Below are positions 18,774 through 26,887 of a stretch of DNA of 64,000 nucleotides, in pieces. Location: positions 1-64,000 of the forward strand of contig NZ_AFEJ02000003.1 in NCBI RefSeq assembly GCF_000238775.2, given 5' to 3'. Below the pieces are notes generated by a model. That model did not search any database. It was not told where the DNA came from and saw nothing but the letters and a program-made list of their open reading frames with translations. Source of the DNA: Acaryochloris sp. CCMEE 5410 (GTDB taxonomy: Bacteria; Cyanobacteriota; Cyanobacteriia; Thermosynechococcales; Thermosynechococcaceae). The position numbers and the translations under genes are program-made. Each line of letters starts with the position of its first letter. The first letter of the stretch is position 1.

Positions 18774-20552
18774 CTATTGAGCCGTTAGCTTGAACTGGGC
18801 GCGTCCTAGATGCTCGGCATCCTTGACCTGGGCCTTAATCACCCAGTCTCCCTTCATCCCAAAATGGGTCTTTACCCGAAACTTACCCGGTTCCGGTAAA
18901 GCTTTGAGGTCTACCATGGCCGTCATGGGAGCCATATTTTTCATCGGCATAGTCACATCCACTTCAAGCTGCTTAATGGCCAAGGGGGATAGAGTGTCCG
19001 CATCGACCACTTGCAAAATCAACTCCTCGGTCCCGGCTTTCACTGTTTTCGTCTTGGGACGGACCAGCTGAATTGAGACATTTCCCGCAGTCGGCGTGGA
19101 CAATGAAGCTACGGGCTCACCAGCCGCGTTGACGACCGCAACCTTTGAGTCTTCTAACAATCGCGAAGTGCCCGTTGTAATGACATGATCGCCGGACTTC
19201 AAGCCCTTCACTATTTCAACACGATCACCACTCACGAGCCCCCGTTTTACCCTGCGCCTCACTGCGACTGCCTCTTCGCCATTACCCTGCACCACCCACA
19301 CCGCTGGCTGCCCCTGAAACTGATGCAGAGCCGTCTGGGGGACGGACAGTGTTGCGGGTTTACTGGCCTTGATGATCTGCATTTCTAGAAACTGACCCGA
19401 CAGTAGCTGATCGCTGGGGTTATTCACCACTGCCTCTACAGTGACTGTGCGCGTTCGAGGATCGGCGCTGGGGAAAATGCTGGTGATTTCACCAGTGATC
19501 GGTGGCATCTTCGTACCCGGAATCAGGGCTTTGACGCGGGTTCCTTTACCAATTCCGACCGCATCGGCCTGAGCGACATTTGCCCGTAACCTCACCCGGC
19601 TATAGTCCCCAATTTTGAGCACCCCCATTCCGGGCTGAACCACTACCCCCGGATCGGCCATCCGAGACTGCACAATCCCGCTAATGGGGGCGGTGAGATT
19701 GGTGTAGCGCTCCATGACAACCGCCGTGTTCGCCTTTGCTTGGAATTGATTGATCTTGGCACGGTCTCGCCCTAGCTCTGCCTTCATTCGCACCCACTTG
19801 GTTTTTGCTCCAGAGATCGCTGACTCCTTGGCTGCCACCTCTGATGCGACGAGGTCATAGTCGTTTTGGGAAATGGCCCCGCCTGCAGCCAGAGCCTTAA
19901 AGCGTTTGGCCTTGAGCTTCATGTAATCCAGTTCAGCAGCCATACGGTCAATCTCGCGCTGTTGCTCCTCCAACTGCATGCTGTTAGCGACTAGAATCTC
20001 ACGCATGACGTCCCTCTCAGCCTTCGCTTCGACCAGTTCAGTTCGTCGTTCTAAGGCATCAAGTTGGGCAATCACTTGGCCCTTGGTAACGCGATCGCCT
20101 GGGTAAATTGAGTAATCTCTGAGTTGTCCCGCGACGCGCGGGTACACCGTGACTTCTAGGTAGGGATACACCGATCCCGTATACTGAATCGTTTCCTGAA
20201 CCAAACCGGGGCGGATTTCCTCTACCTGAACGGGTATTGCATTGAAAGCCCCATCCACGGCCATCATCTCATCATGAGACATACCCCCATGATCCATTGT
20301 CCCCTGCTCTGTATCTGCCATCGCCATCTCACCGAACTGCTTGACAGCAAACCAGATGCCACCTGAGAGGACCATGAAAATGCCCAAGGCAAATAAACTT
20401 TGGAACGGACGAAAGCCAGGGGAATGACTGATAGAGGCGACCTGGGAGTCATTATCCTCGCACGCATCGCCTTCGGCCTCCTCAACTTTGGCTAATGGAG
20501 AAACAGATATTTCTGATTCAGCAGGGTTAGACTCGACACGATCTTGGGTCAT
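18774..20552 (-). CDS. RND periplasmic adaptor (HlyD/CusB-like) with C-terminal YtkA domain
   Basis: A 592-residue membrane-fusion protein. There is a membrane anchor around residues 52-72 and a MGMS-type histidine/methionine stretch at 80-95 (MDHGGMSHDEMMA). The lipoyl/barrel regions are YPYLEVTVYPRVAGQLRDY and TNLTAPISGIVQSRMADPG, with a coiled-coil hairpin between. Usual adaptors are 350-450 residues. Here about 95 extra residues (498-592) form a YtkA-like domain that is paralogous to the lipoprotein next door. It connects the permease to an outer-membrane channel. No outer-membrane channel gene is present in the window. Confidence 0.88.
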   Translation of the reverse strand: MTQDRVESNPAESEISVSPLAKVEEAEGDACEDNDSQVASISHSPGFRPFQSLFALGIFMVLSGGIWFAVKQFGEMAMADTEQGTMDHGGMSHDEMMAVDGAFNAIPVQVEEIRPGLVQETIQYTGSVYPYLEVTVYPRVAGQLRDYSIYPGDRVTKGQVIAQLDALERRTELVEAKAERDVMREILVANSMQLEEQQREIDRMAAELDYMKLKAKRFKALAAGGAISQNDYDLVASEVAAKESAISGAKTKWVRMKAELGRDRAKINQFQAKANTAVVMERYTNLTAPISGIVQSRMADPGVVVQPGMGVLKIGDYSRVRLRANVAQADAVGIGKGTRVKALIPGTKMPPITGEITSIFPSADPRTRTVTVEAVVNNPSDQLLSGQFLEMQIIKASKPATLSVPQTALHQFQGQPAVWVVQGNGEEAVAVRRRVKRGLVSGDRVEIVKGLKSGDHVITTGTSRLLEDSKVAVVNAAGEPVASLSTPTAGNVSIQLVRPKTKTVKAGTEELILQVVDADTLSPLAIKQLEVDVTMPMKNMAPMTAMVDLKALPEPGKFRVKTHFGMKGDWVIKAQVKDAEHLGRAQFKLTAQ

Positions 20553-20623
20553 TCTTTTGTCGTTACTAAATTTGTAAGGCTGAACTGATAAGACGTTTGC
20601 TTACACAAGCATAAATACCAATT

Positions 20624-20640
20624 ATGAAATCAGGATGAGA
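20624..20640 (-). promoter_or_regulatory. 17-bp box upstream of RND operon
   Basis: Minus strand TCTCATCCTGATTTCAT, 72 bases upstream of the adaptor start. The same box recurs at 45044, 56902, 61976 and 63533. The two TCAT elements are about 11 bases apart, one helical turn, as in OmpR/PhoB-type response-regulator sites. Confidence 0.55.
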
Positions 20641-20719
20641 TGGAAGCCAAGAGAGAGAGGATTTGGAAAACAGTGATTGCTGGAGCAGAGCAGCTCTTTG
20701 AATGATATGCACGGTCTAG

Positions 20720-20741
20720 ACTCTCAATCTAACTTGAGAGT
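20720..20741. promoter_or_regulatory. MerR-type palindromic operator
   Basis: ACTCTCAATCTAACTTGAGAGT is a near-perfect inverted repeat. On the minus strand it sits between TAGACT and CTAGAC elements 19 bases apart, the stretched spacer characteristic of MerR-activated promoters. The RND adaptor gene starts 168 bases downstream. Confidence 0.6.
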
Positions 20742-20824
20742 CTAGAGTCGAGTATCAGTTAACTCAAGGAGTAGGAGGTTGAGTCTGAGAACTTTACCCC
20801 TGTCCGACACCTGTCTGGATGAGT

Positions 20825-20973
20825 GATCCCTCTTCTGTCACTTTAGGGGGAGGATAAATTCTTGATTGTTTCTCGTCTATTTCCGTATTTTTGCGCCGAA
20901 GAACAATTTTTAACAATAACGGGAAATCGTTATTACAGATTTTATCTGGCCAGAGTGACAAAAGAGGGGTGAT
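20825..20973. repeat. 150-bp inverted-repeat element
   Basis: GATCCCTCTTCTGTCACT at 20825-20842 is repeated inverted as AGTGACAAAAGAGGGGTGAT at 20954-20973. The interior has no coding potential. Size and structure suggest a non-autonomous insertion element; it abuts the next MITE. Confidence 0.5.
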
Positions 20974-21088
20974 ACCAAATCCGACTTTGATACCCCCGAT
21001 ATCCTAAAACGCTAGAAAGTTTCAAGAACAATGATAGTGAAAGCTACGGAGATAATCGTTTCGGGGTTTAGCAAGCCGGATTTGGTAT
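20972..21088. repeat. 117-bp MITE
   Basis: ATACCAAATCCGACTT at 20972 and AAGCCGGATTTGGTAT ending 21088 form near-perfect terminal inverted repeats. ATACCAAATCCGG termini are a familiar signature of small cyanobacterial insertion elements. It sits directly against the 3' end of the thioredoxin-like gene 21109-21330. Confidence 0.65.
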
Positions 21089-21108
21089 GACTTACAGGAA
21101 ACAGGCTT

Positions 21109-21330
21109 CTAATTCTGACAGCAGCCCGACAGTTTGCTGTTTACCACCATCGCTGGAACCCGATGAATGCCATACTGAGTAGCTTGCTCAAGACGCTGAG
21201 CGGTATCATCTGCACCAAGGTGCCAAATCTGGATCTTACAGGAGGGGCAAGCTAACTCTTCTACAGACTGGACCGTACCATCGCAAATGGGGCAATCCTC
21301 TTTAAAGACTTCTTTTGAATGCTGAGTCAT
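21109..21330 (-). CDS. Thioredoxin-fold protein, 3' truncated
   Basis: 73 residues with CPIC (residues 13-16), a second CPSC, then IHRVPAMVVNSKLSGCCQN. It is a paralogue of the 91-residue protein at 21898 (IHRVPTVVVDGKL.ECCQNQ). A TAG replaces the next glutamine codon, and the expected tail (KPVS...) continues only a few codons before the MITE at 21088. It therefore lacks about 18 residues. A MerR-type promoter lies upstream on this strand (21361-21391). It probably was a small disulfide or metal-handling redox protein. Confidence 0.65.
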   Translation of the reverse strand: MTQHSKEVFKEDCPICDGTVQSVEELACPSCKIQIWHLGADDTAQRLEQATQYGIHRVPAMVVNSKLSGCCQN

Positions 21331-21360
21331 TTTTTAAGCCTCTATAACCGTTGTGAAATA

Positions 21361-21391
21361 GCTTAAACCCTGCAGCTAACTTGAGAGTCAA
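21361..21391 (-). promoter_or_regulatory. MerR-type promoter for the truncated thioredoxin-like gene
   Basis: On the minus strand TTGACT (21391-21386) and TTAAGC (21366-21361) are 19 bases apart. The operator CTCAAGTTAGCTGCAGGG lies between. The spacing is typical of MerR-controlled promoters. Confidence 0.55.
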
Positions 21392-21497
21392 GCCTTAGGT
21401 GTAAAAATGCATATTTTTCTTGAATGGGGTAGTTTCCTTGGAAATTGAGTCTGCGATAGATAGGATTTCATCGTTTGCAGATTCATGCTACACCTAA

Positions 21498-21519
21498 ACT
21501 CTCAAGTTAGCTTGAGAGT
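21498..21519. promoter_or_regulatory. Perfect MerR-type palindrome
   Basis: ACTCTCAAGTTAGCTTGAGAGT is palindromic except for one central base. It is flanked on both sides by CCTAA/TTAGG, extending the symmetry. It stands before a degenerate short frame at 21560 (MSQITKAQEVHSTISALKYG, stop at 21632). Confidence 0.6.
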
Positions 21520-21833
21520 TTAGGTTAGAAACAATGCAGTTATCAAAAGTGTGGTGAGAATGAGCCAGATCACGAAAGCTCAAGAAGTACACTCCACTAT
21601 ATCAGCGTTGAAGTATGGCGAGTTGGCTACTTAGACAGCGGTAGCGATCGCCGCTTTAATTGAGGCAGGGGTATCTTACCCCCCATATTGACCGGAATGC
21701 CTATCTAAAGCATCTGCCTTTTGAGGTCTTGAGTGCGGACTGGGAGTAGCATCTTATGCAAAAACGAACGAACAACGCCAACTTAATGCTTTTGGAGCAG
21801 GCTTTGTCATAGATAGGCTATTTGTAAGCACCC
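21520..21833 (+). other. Degenerate stretch, no intact gene
   Basis: An ATG at 21560 opens a 24-codon frame ending at TAG 21632, and coding-like fragments (AVAIAALIEAGVS, YLKHLPFEVLSADWE) follow in shifted frames. It appears to be the ruin of a short MerR-controlled gene of unknown family. Confidence 0.3.
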
Positions 21834-21865
21834 TTGACCTTAAACCCAACTTCAAGGTCTAAGTT
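21834..21865 (+). promoter_or_regulatory. MerR-type promoter for 21898 gene
   Basis: TTGACC at 21834-21839 and TAAGTT at 21860-21865 are 20 bases apart with ACCTT...AAGGT symmetry between them. This layout is known for CueR/MerR-class promoters. The thioredoxin-fold gene starts 33 bases downstream. Confidence 0.55.
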
Positions 21866-21897
21866 AGGGATATATAGCTTAAAAAGGAGCAATAACA

Positions 21898-22173
21898 ATG
21901 GCCAAGCGTCAAGTTGAAGTGTTTACTGCCGGATGCCCCCTCTGCGACCCTGCGGTTCAATTAATACGGGAGCTGGCCTGTAACAACTGCGAGGTTCAGG
22001 TTTACGACTTGCGAGACGACTGTGCAACCAATGTTTGCCGAGACAAGGTTACGCAGTACGGGATTCACCGGGTTCCAACCGTAGTTGTGGATGGCAAATT
22101 GACGGAATGTTGTCAGAACCAGCAGTTAATCTCGCGAGATGCTCTGATTGCTGCTGGTATTGGACAAAGTTAA
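21898..22173 (+). CDS. Thioredoxin-fold protein
   Basis: 91 residues (MAKRQVEVFTAGCPLCDPAV...), with CPLC as the redox pair, CNNC, then a cis-proline region IHRVPTVVVDGKL and a terminal CCQNQ. An AAGGAG precedes the ATG. Such small glutaredoxin/thioredoxin-like proteins accompany mercury or copper genes in cyanobacteria. It is followed by merR and merF on the same strand and has two paralogues here (21109 and 63248). Confidence 0.8.
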   Translation: MAKRQVEVFTAGCPLCDPAVQLIRELACNNCEVQVYDLRDDCATNVCRDKVTQYGIHRVPTVVVDGKLTECCQNQQLISRDALIAAGIGQS

Positions 22174-22213
22174 CTCTAGAGTGGAATCTGCTCCCCTGGC
22201 ATCAAGGAGGTTA

Positions 22214-22693
22214 ATGAGCGTGAATCAAGGATTATTGATCGGCGAACTGAGTCGTCAGGCAGATGTCCCAGTATCAACCATTCGCTACTACGAGAGCCAG
22301 GGACTCCTTAAGGCTCCTGAGCGCACCCGTTCCCAGTATCGAGTCTATTCGCAAGAAGCTAAGGAACGTTTGCAGTTTATTCAAAAAGCCAAGCGCTTTA
22401 GGCTTTCCTTAGAAGAAATCAAACAGATCCTGGCCCTCAGTGAGCAGGGCATAGCTCCGTGCAAGCGCGTTAGTCAGATGCTAAAGCAACACCTGGTTGC
22501 ATTAGATCAGCACATACAGGAAATGGTGGTTTTGCGCCAAGAGCTAGCCAATCGATATCAACGCATTAGGACAGTACTCCCCGATGATGATTTAGAGGAG
22601 TTCCCCGAAGAGCTGTGTAATGGCAGCGTCTGTGGTTTCATTGAGCACGATGATGACAACCATCTCCTTAAGGCAGAACCACATGAAGCCTAA
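22214..22693 (+). CDS. MerR-family metal-responsive regulator
   Basis: About 159 residues. ATG 22214 is chosen because AGGAGG lies 5 bases upstream; longer starts add residues without homology. The N-terminal winged helix (GELSRQADVPVSTIRYYESQ) is followed by a dimer helix (QMLKQHLVALDQHIQEMVVL). Metal-ligand cysteines lie in APCKR and ELCNGSVCG, in positions recalling the three Hg-binding cysteines of MerR, with a His/Asp tail. It probably activates the stretched promoters nearby. Its stop overlaps the merF start. Confidence 0.85.
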   Translation: MSVNQGLLIGELSRQADVPVSTIRYYESQGLLKAPERTRSQYRVYSQEAKERLQFIQKAKRFRLSLEEIKQILALSEQGIAPCKRVSQMLKQHLVALDQHIQEMVVLRQELANRYQRIRTVLPDDDLEEFPEELCNGSVCGFIEHDDDNHLLKAEPHEA

Positions 22694-22901
22694 AAATGCA
22701 CTGATTGCAAGTTTGACAGGAACGGTTGTTGTTGCGCTTTGCTGTTTTACGCCGATCTTGGTCATTGGGCTGGGTGTGTTGGGCTTGGGAGCGTGGGTCG
22801 GCTATCTCGATTATGTTCTGCTGCCTGCTTTAGGAGCCTTGATAGGACTGACCTTCTGGTCCTACAGGCGTTATCGTTGCCATTGCCGCAAGCAAAACTA
22901 A
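22683..22901 (+). CDS. merF: MerF-like mercury transport protein
   Basis: 72 residues with two membrane helices. ALIASLTGTVVVALCCFTP carries the vicinal cysteine pair of MerF, and GYLDYVLLPALGALIGLTF the second helix; a short Cys/His tail follows. The GYLDYVLLPAL segment is nearly invariant in MerF. It brings Hg(II) into the cytosol for MerA. No merA is present in the window, so the role may be atypical. The start overlaps the merR stop by 11 bases, implying coupling. Confidence 0.85.
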   Translation: MKPKNALIASLTGTVVVALCCFTPILVIGLGVLGLGAWVGYLDYVLLPALGALIGLTFWSYRRYRCHCRKQN

Positions 22902-22921
22902 CGACTGGGAATAAGGATTAT

Positions 22922-23392
22922 ATGAGCCAATGTTGTTGTCCACCTTCATCCTCTACCAAGACATCGTTCACCTGTCCTCAGGGGAACTGCCGAGGGAAGC
23001 CAATTCAACTCATTACCTTAAAAAGTTTACTTAAACCCGCTGCCCTAGAGCGCTTAGAGCCACGCAGTGATTATCGCTTCTGTGATACGCCAGCATGCCC
23101 GGTTGTTTACTTTTCCAATCAAGGCAGTGCCTATACCGTGCAAGATTTGAAGGTATCTGTATTCCAAAAAGATAATAGAGATGATGTCCCGGTTTGCTAC
23201 TGCTTTGGGTGGACTAGACAACGGATTCAGTCTGAAATGGAATGGTCAGAAAATCCTCAAGTCGTCAAGATCATCACGGCCCACATCAAAACAAAACGTT
23301 GTGGTTGTGAAGTAAATAACCCCCAGGGCAGTTGCTGTCTAGCCAATGTACGCCATGTGATTGTTGATTATCGACATCCTGATAGTCACTAA
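22922..23392 (+). CDS. CopZ-type Fe-S metallochaperone-like protein
   Basis: 156 residues. Cysteine clusters are CCCPP at the start, CPQGNC, then FCDTPACPVVYF, VCYCFGWTR and a terminal RCGCEVNNPQGSCC. The pattern fits the family annotated as putative iron-sulfur cluster-binding metallochaperone (the N-terminal region of Archaeoglobus CopZ). It lies 20 bases after merF on the same strand, forming merR-merF-chaperone. A broken second copy is at 55183-56898. Confidence 0.75.
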   Translation: MSQCCCPPSSSTKTSFTCPQGNCRGKPIQLITLKSLLKPAALERLEPRSDYRFCDTPACPVVYFSNQGSAYTVQDLKVSVFQKDNRDDVPVCYCFGWTRQRIQSEMEWSENPQVVKIITAHIKTKRCGCEVNNPQGSCCLANVRHVIVDYRHPDSH

Positions 23393-23516
23393 CGATGCGC
23401 AAATGGGCATACACAACCCCTAACGACAATCGTTTCCGAGAAAAACGGTATTCAGTATTTATTCGGACGGATATGTCTAGTATTAAACCCAAATAACCGG
23501 GCATATCCGTTCAGAT

Positions 23517-23552
23517 TAAGTGGAGGTTTAAATCAAACACCTCTCACTTTAG
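23517..23552 (+). terminator. Possible terminator after mer-like operon
   Basis: AAGTGGAGGTTT and AAACACCTCTCACTTT form an imperfect hairpin. There is a second inverted pair (GGATATG/CATATCC) just before it. No long T run; a modest candidate for the end of the merR-merF transcript. Confidence 0.3.
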
Positions 23553-23636
23553 ATTATCTCAAATGCTTATTGAGTAAAGACTACAGCTTATTCGCATTTA
23601 ATATAGGTCCGATATTCTGTTTGCGGATCGTAACAG

Positions 23637-23810
23637 TTAGCGAGAGAAATAGCTAAAGGCTTCGTGAATTAATTTTGGAGAATGGCAAACGAGCAGGCAG
23701 GCAAAAAACATAACCATCAATCCAATAGCTGCTTTGGCTCGCTTTTTGATATTTGAGATATCGCTTTGAGAACTCTGAGGTTCATTAATTGCAGGGATTT
23801 GTTTGTCCAT
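23637..23810 (-). CDS. 57-residue single-pass membrane protein
   Basis: ATG 23810 to TAA 23637 on the minus strand, preceded by GGAGA at a good distance. The sequence starts MDKQIPAINEPQSSQSDISN and has one membrane helix (AAIGLMVMFFACLLVCH). Reminiscent of small stress-related or HLIP-size membrane proteins but without an HLIP motif. Function unknown. Confidence 0.45.
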   Translation of the reverse strand: MDKQIPAINEPQSSQSDISNIKKRAKAAIGLMVMFFACLLVCHSPKLIHEAFSYFSR

Positions 23811-24258
23811 AGAATTTCTCCAAAGAGAATGAATTAGTTTAGGTGAAACTCTGAATTAAACAGTTTGACTGCAAATCCTGAACTCTCGCCTAGAGTGAAC
23901 AGCTTTGTATATAGTTTAGTTATTAGAGTCATATACGAAGCCATTCCTAAAGACTAAAAAAGAAGAATAGAAACAAAGCTTTTCCAATTCACAACTCGGG
24001 CAACGTTAGTTCAATTGAGATGGGAGATACAACTTAAAAAACTACTGTCATCTGGGGGTTTAGAGCAAGAAATAGGAAGTAGGTTGCATAGATTTCTCCT
24101 GTGATCGCGGCTGTCGAGATGAGGAGCCTCCCAGTATGAGAAGGCATAGAAAAATTACTGATTGTTCGACAACCATATTTTGGTTAAACATTGAATTTTA
24201 TTATTTAAATTTCAATGTTTTAAATCTTTGATGAACTCAGCCACACTTGAATTGAGTA
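23811..24258. other. AT-rich spacer, no gene
   Basis: No supported frame. It precedes the minus-strand 57-residue gene and ends at the inverted-repeat element beginning at 24259. Confidence 0.4.
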
Positions 24259-24546
24259 GGCCCAAAGGTAGCGACGCTGCAACAAAGTGCCACGCGATCG
24301 TTGTAACCTTTACTAGGCTGTGATCCCAGAAAAATTTTTACAAACTTGCGCGAGAACAGTCATTTATGGGCAAGTTTTATGAGAAAAAAGCCCTGGAATG
24401 CCTATTCTGCCGTTGTTTTTGTCGAAGAGCCAACCACTATTTATGGGCAAGTTAACAAAAACCACAAAAATATTTTTAAAACCCTTGCTGAGTATAACTT
24501 CTAGCCGTTGCGTGGCACTTCGTTGCGGCGTCGCTACCTTTGAGCC
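24259..24546. repeat. 288-bp inverted-repeat element with 37-bp termini
   Basis: The termini are near-perfect inverted repeats of about 37 bp (starting GGCYCAAAGGTAGCGACGC). They are flanked by GAGTA at 24254-24258 and 24547-24551, a 5-bp target duplication. The interior has no transposase; it contains TTTATGGGCAAGTT twice (24362 and 24441). Size, terminus length and duplication resemble Tn3-derived miniature elements, but the ends do not begin GGGG. Confidence 0.65.
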
Positions 24547-24551
24547 GAGTA

Positions 24552-25021
24552 GTATTGGTTTCAACTTCACTGGAGCTACAAATTAAACCATTCCTAAAAA
24601 AACAAGGAACTAGGTATTGCTGAAATATGGCCCCCATTCAGCAGATTGTAGAGCAGATTTTTGAATAATGCATAAAACCCATACAGAGAAAGGCTTATAA
24701 AATGAGTCTTTTAGAAAAATTCATAAAGCCTCTCAACAATGCACCTTTATTAAGGATGAGATCATTACCGATTGCTGCAACTTTAGTCGTTTTGAGAATA
24801 TTATTTTGAAACACTCCTTGCTGTTGAATTTCTGGCGATAATTATTTTGCTCTCTAGAAATTTTTCCGGCAGCGAAAACTGGACAGGGAAATCGATTGCT
24901 CAAGATAGTAGAAATGACTTGACCTGGTAATGCTACCATCTCTTTATTCTCAATTTTTAGCATTTATTATAGATATACTTCTTCCAGATTGTAAAATACC
25001 AAGCCCAATCAGAAAAATTGC
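24552..25021. other. Spacer, no gene
   Basis: AT-rich DNA downstream of the minus-strand YHS-phosphorylase gene. Small open frames here have no coding character. Confidence 0.4.
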
Positions 25022-26887
25022 TCACGATCGAGATAGATACGCATTTGTCACATACTGCTGCACCATACGATGGGTATTAAAAAAGGAAGCATTCAGAGCA
25101 ATAGATTGCCGCATTACATCGATCCATCGCTTCCGCTCACGATAAAACATGGGTGCGATTAGGTTCTCTATCTTCCAATACAAGTCCTCTCCATCCGCTT
25201 GGTTTAGAGATTCCAAATCAGAGGCATCTTGTTCCCGTGAACCAACTGACCAACCCGTCACGCCATCGATATATCCTTCAATCCACCAACCATCCGGGAC
25301 GCTGAAACTGGGAACACCATTGTGTGCTGCTTTCATGCCAGAGGTACCAGAGGCTTCTAAAGGTCGCTGTGGAGTATTGAGCCAGAGGTCAACACCTGAC
25401 ACGAGTATTCTGGCTAGATCCAGATCGTAGTTCTGCAAAAAAACTACAGAGATTTCACCCTTTAATTGGTTAGCCACCCTAAAGATTCGGCGAATCAATT
25501 CCTTACCAGGATCATCTTTAGGATGGGCTTTACCAGCAAACACAAATTGGAGGCGACCTATTTTGTCAGTAATCTCTCTCAGTCGATTAATATCAGAGAA
25601 AATTAAATCTACTCGTTTATAAGAAGTGGATCTGCGAGCAAACCCAACTGTCATAACATTCATCTCCAGAGAACAGTTCGTTCGTACTTTAATCAATTCA
25701 AGTAGCTCAGTTTTTGCATCAATATGGGCTTGCCAAATTTCAGTTTTAGGAATATCGATCGCATGCCTGAGCATTGCAGGGTCTTTACTCCAACCAGGAA
25801 TATAACGATCAAAAAGAATTCTAAAACTATCACAAGTCCAAGTCCATGAATGAACACCGTTAGTAATGTGGTGAATGGGCTGAGCGGGGAACATTATTTG
25901 GGAGACTTCTTCGTGACGCTTAGCTACGCCGTTAACGTAATGACTCAGATTGAGCCCTAATACCGTCATATTTAAGCAATCGTCACCAGCCAGCATTTGT
26001 AGTACATTTAAAGGCACAATTTCCTCCCCAACAGACTGGACCAAATCGTATTGAAATTGATCATGTCCTGCTGGAACTGGGGTATGGGTAGTGAAGACAC
26101 ATTGGCTTCTGATACTGTTATAGTCCCACTCTGACGTTTGTCCCTTATGCTGTTTGCTTAAGAGTTCTAAAACCAGCAAACTGGCATGTCCCTCGTTCAT
26201 ATGGAATCGCTCAATGCCTTGATAACCAAGAGTCTCAAGCATTCTAATCCCACCGATTCCTAGAAGGGTTTCCTGGGCGAATCGATATGTTTCATCACCG
26301 CCGTATAGAGTGTCAGTCAGTGTACGGTCGAACTCTGCATTTTCTTCAACCCTAGTGTCCAAGAAGATAAGGGGGACAGTATAGCCACTGAGGCCGACGA
26401 TATCATATTGCCAAGCTCGAACTCGAACTAATCGTTGCTCGATCGTGACTGTGATACTTTCAGTTAAGAGGCGTAAAAAACGCTCTGGCTCCCATTGCAC
26501 AGGCTTTTCCTCCTGAGCCCCCCAGTCATCTAATACCTGTTCAAAATAGCCCTGGTGATAAAGTAAACTCACACCAACAATAGGGACTTGCAAATCGGCA
26601 CAGGATTTTAGAGTATCCCCAGCAAGAACACCTAAACCACCGCTATAACTAGGGATAGCAGAACCCACTGCTACTTCCATTGAGAAATAGGCAATTTTCC
26701 GATTCTCCCTATTGCCTTCATCGCTGCTCGTCACCAGTGCCGTAGTGTAGATCTCTGGATGCTCAAAAAACTTGTAGCGACAAAATTCTGAGCAGAAGTG
26801 GATTTCCTGTTCCTGGTAGAACGCACTTAGTGCTCTGTCCGCCTGTAGAGACATTCCACACACTGGGTCTTTTAAAGTACTATTCAT
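25022..26887 (-). CDS. YHS-domain alpha-glucan phosphorylase
   Basis: 621 residues. Residues 1-46 form a YHS/TRASH-like metal domain (DPVCGM at 7-12, FCSEFCRYKF near 32-41). The rest is a GT35 alpha-glucan phosphorylase of the shorter type (IAYFSMEVAVGSAIPSYSGG, HMNEGHAS, and EASGTSGMKAAHNG with the PLP lysine near residue 520). It splits terminal glucose from alpha-1,4-glucan with phosphate to give glucose-1-phosphate. A YHS fusion is unusual and suggests metal or redox control. The start overlaps the stop of the upstream methyltransferase by 8 bases, so the two are probably translationally coupled. Confidence 0.85.
   Translation of the reverse strand: MNSTLKDPVCGMSLQADRALSAFYQEQEIHFCSEFCRYKFFEHPEIYTTALVTSSDEGNRENRKIAYFSMEVAVGSAIPSYSGGLGVLAGDTLKSCADLQVPIVGVSLLYHQGYFEQVLDDWGAQEEKPVQWEPERFLRLLTESITVTIEQRLVRVRAWQYDIVGLSGYTVPLIFLDTRVEENAEFDRTLTDTLYGGDETYRFAQETLLGIGGIRMLETLGYQGIERFHMNEGHASLLVLELLSKQHKGQTSEWDYNSIRSQCVFTTHTPVPAGHDQFQYDLVQSVGEEIVPLNVLQMLAGDDCLNMTVLGLNLSHYVNGVAKRHEEVSQIMFPAQPIHHITNGVHSWTWTCDSFRILFDRYIPGWSKDPAMLRHAIDIPKTEIWQAHIDAKTELLELIKVRTNCSLEMNVMTVGFARRSTSYKRVDLIFSDINRLREITDKIGRLQFVFAGKAHPKDDPGKELIRRIFRVANQLKGEISVVFLQNYDLDLARILVSGVDLWLNTPQRPLEASGTSGMKAAHNGVPSFSVPDGWWIEGYIDGVTGWSVGSREQDASDLESLNQADGEDLYWKIENLIAPMFYRERKRWIDVMRQSIALNASFFNTHRMVQQYVTNAYLSRS

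Noticed and set aside
22739-22921. Longer start for the metallochaperone (217 residues)
   Set aside because: The extra region is merF in another frame; the ATG at 22922 begins the Cys-rich protein.
24364-24570. Minus-strand frame inside the 288-bp element as a transposase
   Set aside because: Only 68 codons with no DDE or HTH features; it merely spans the inverted repeat.
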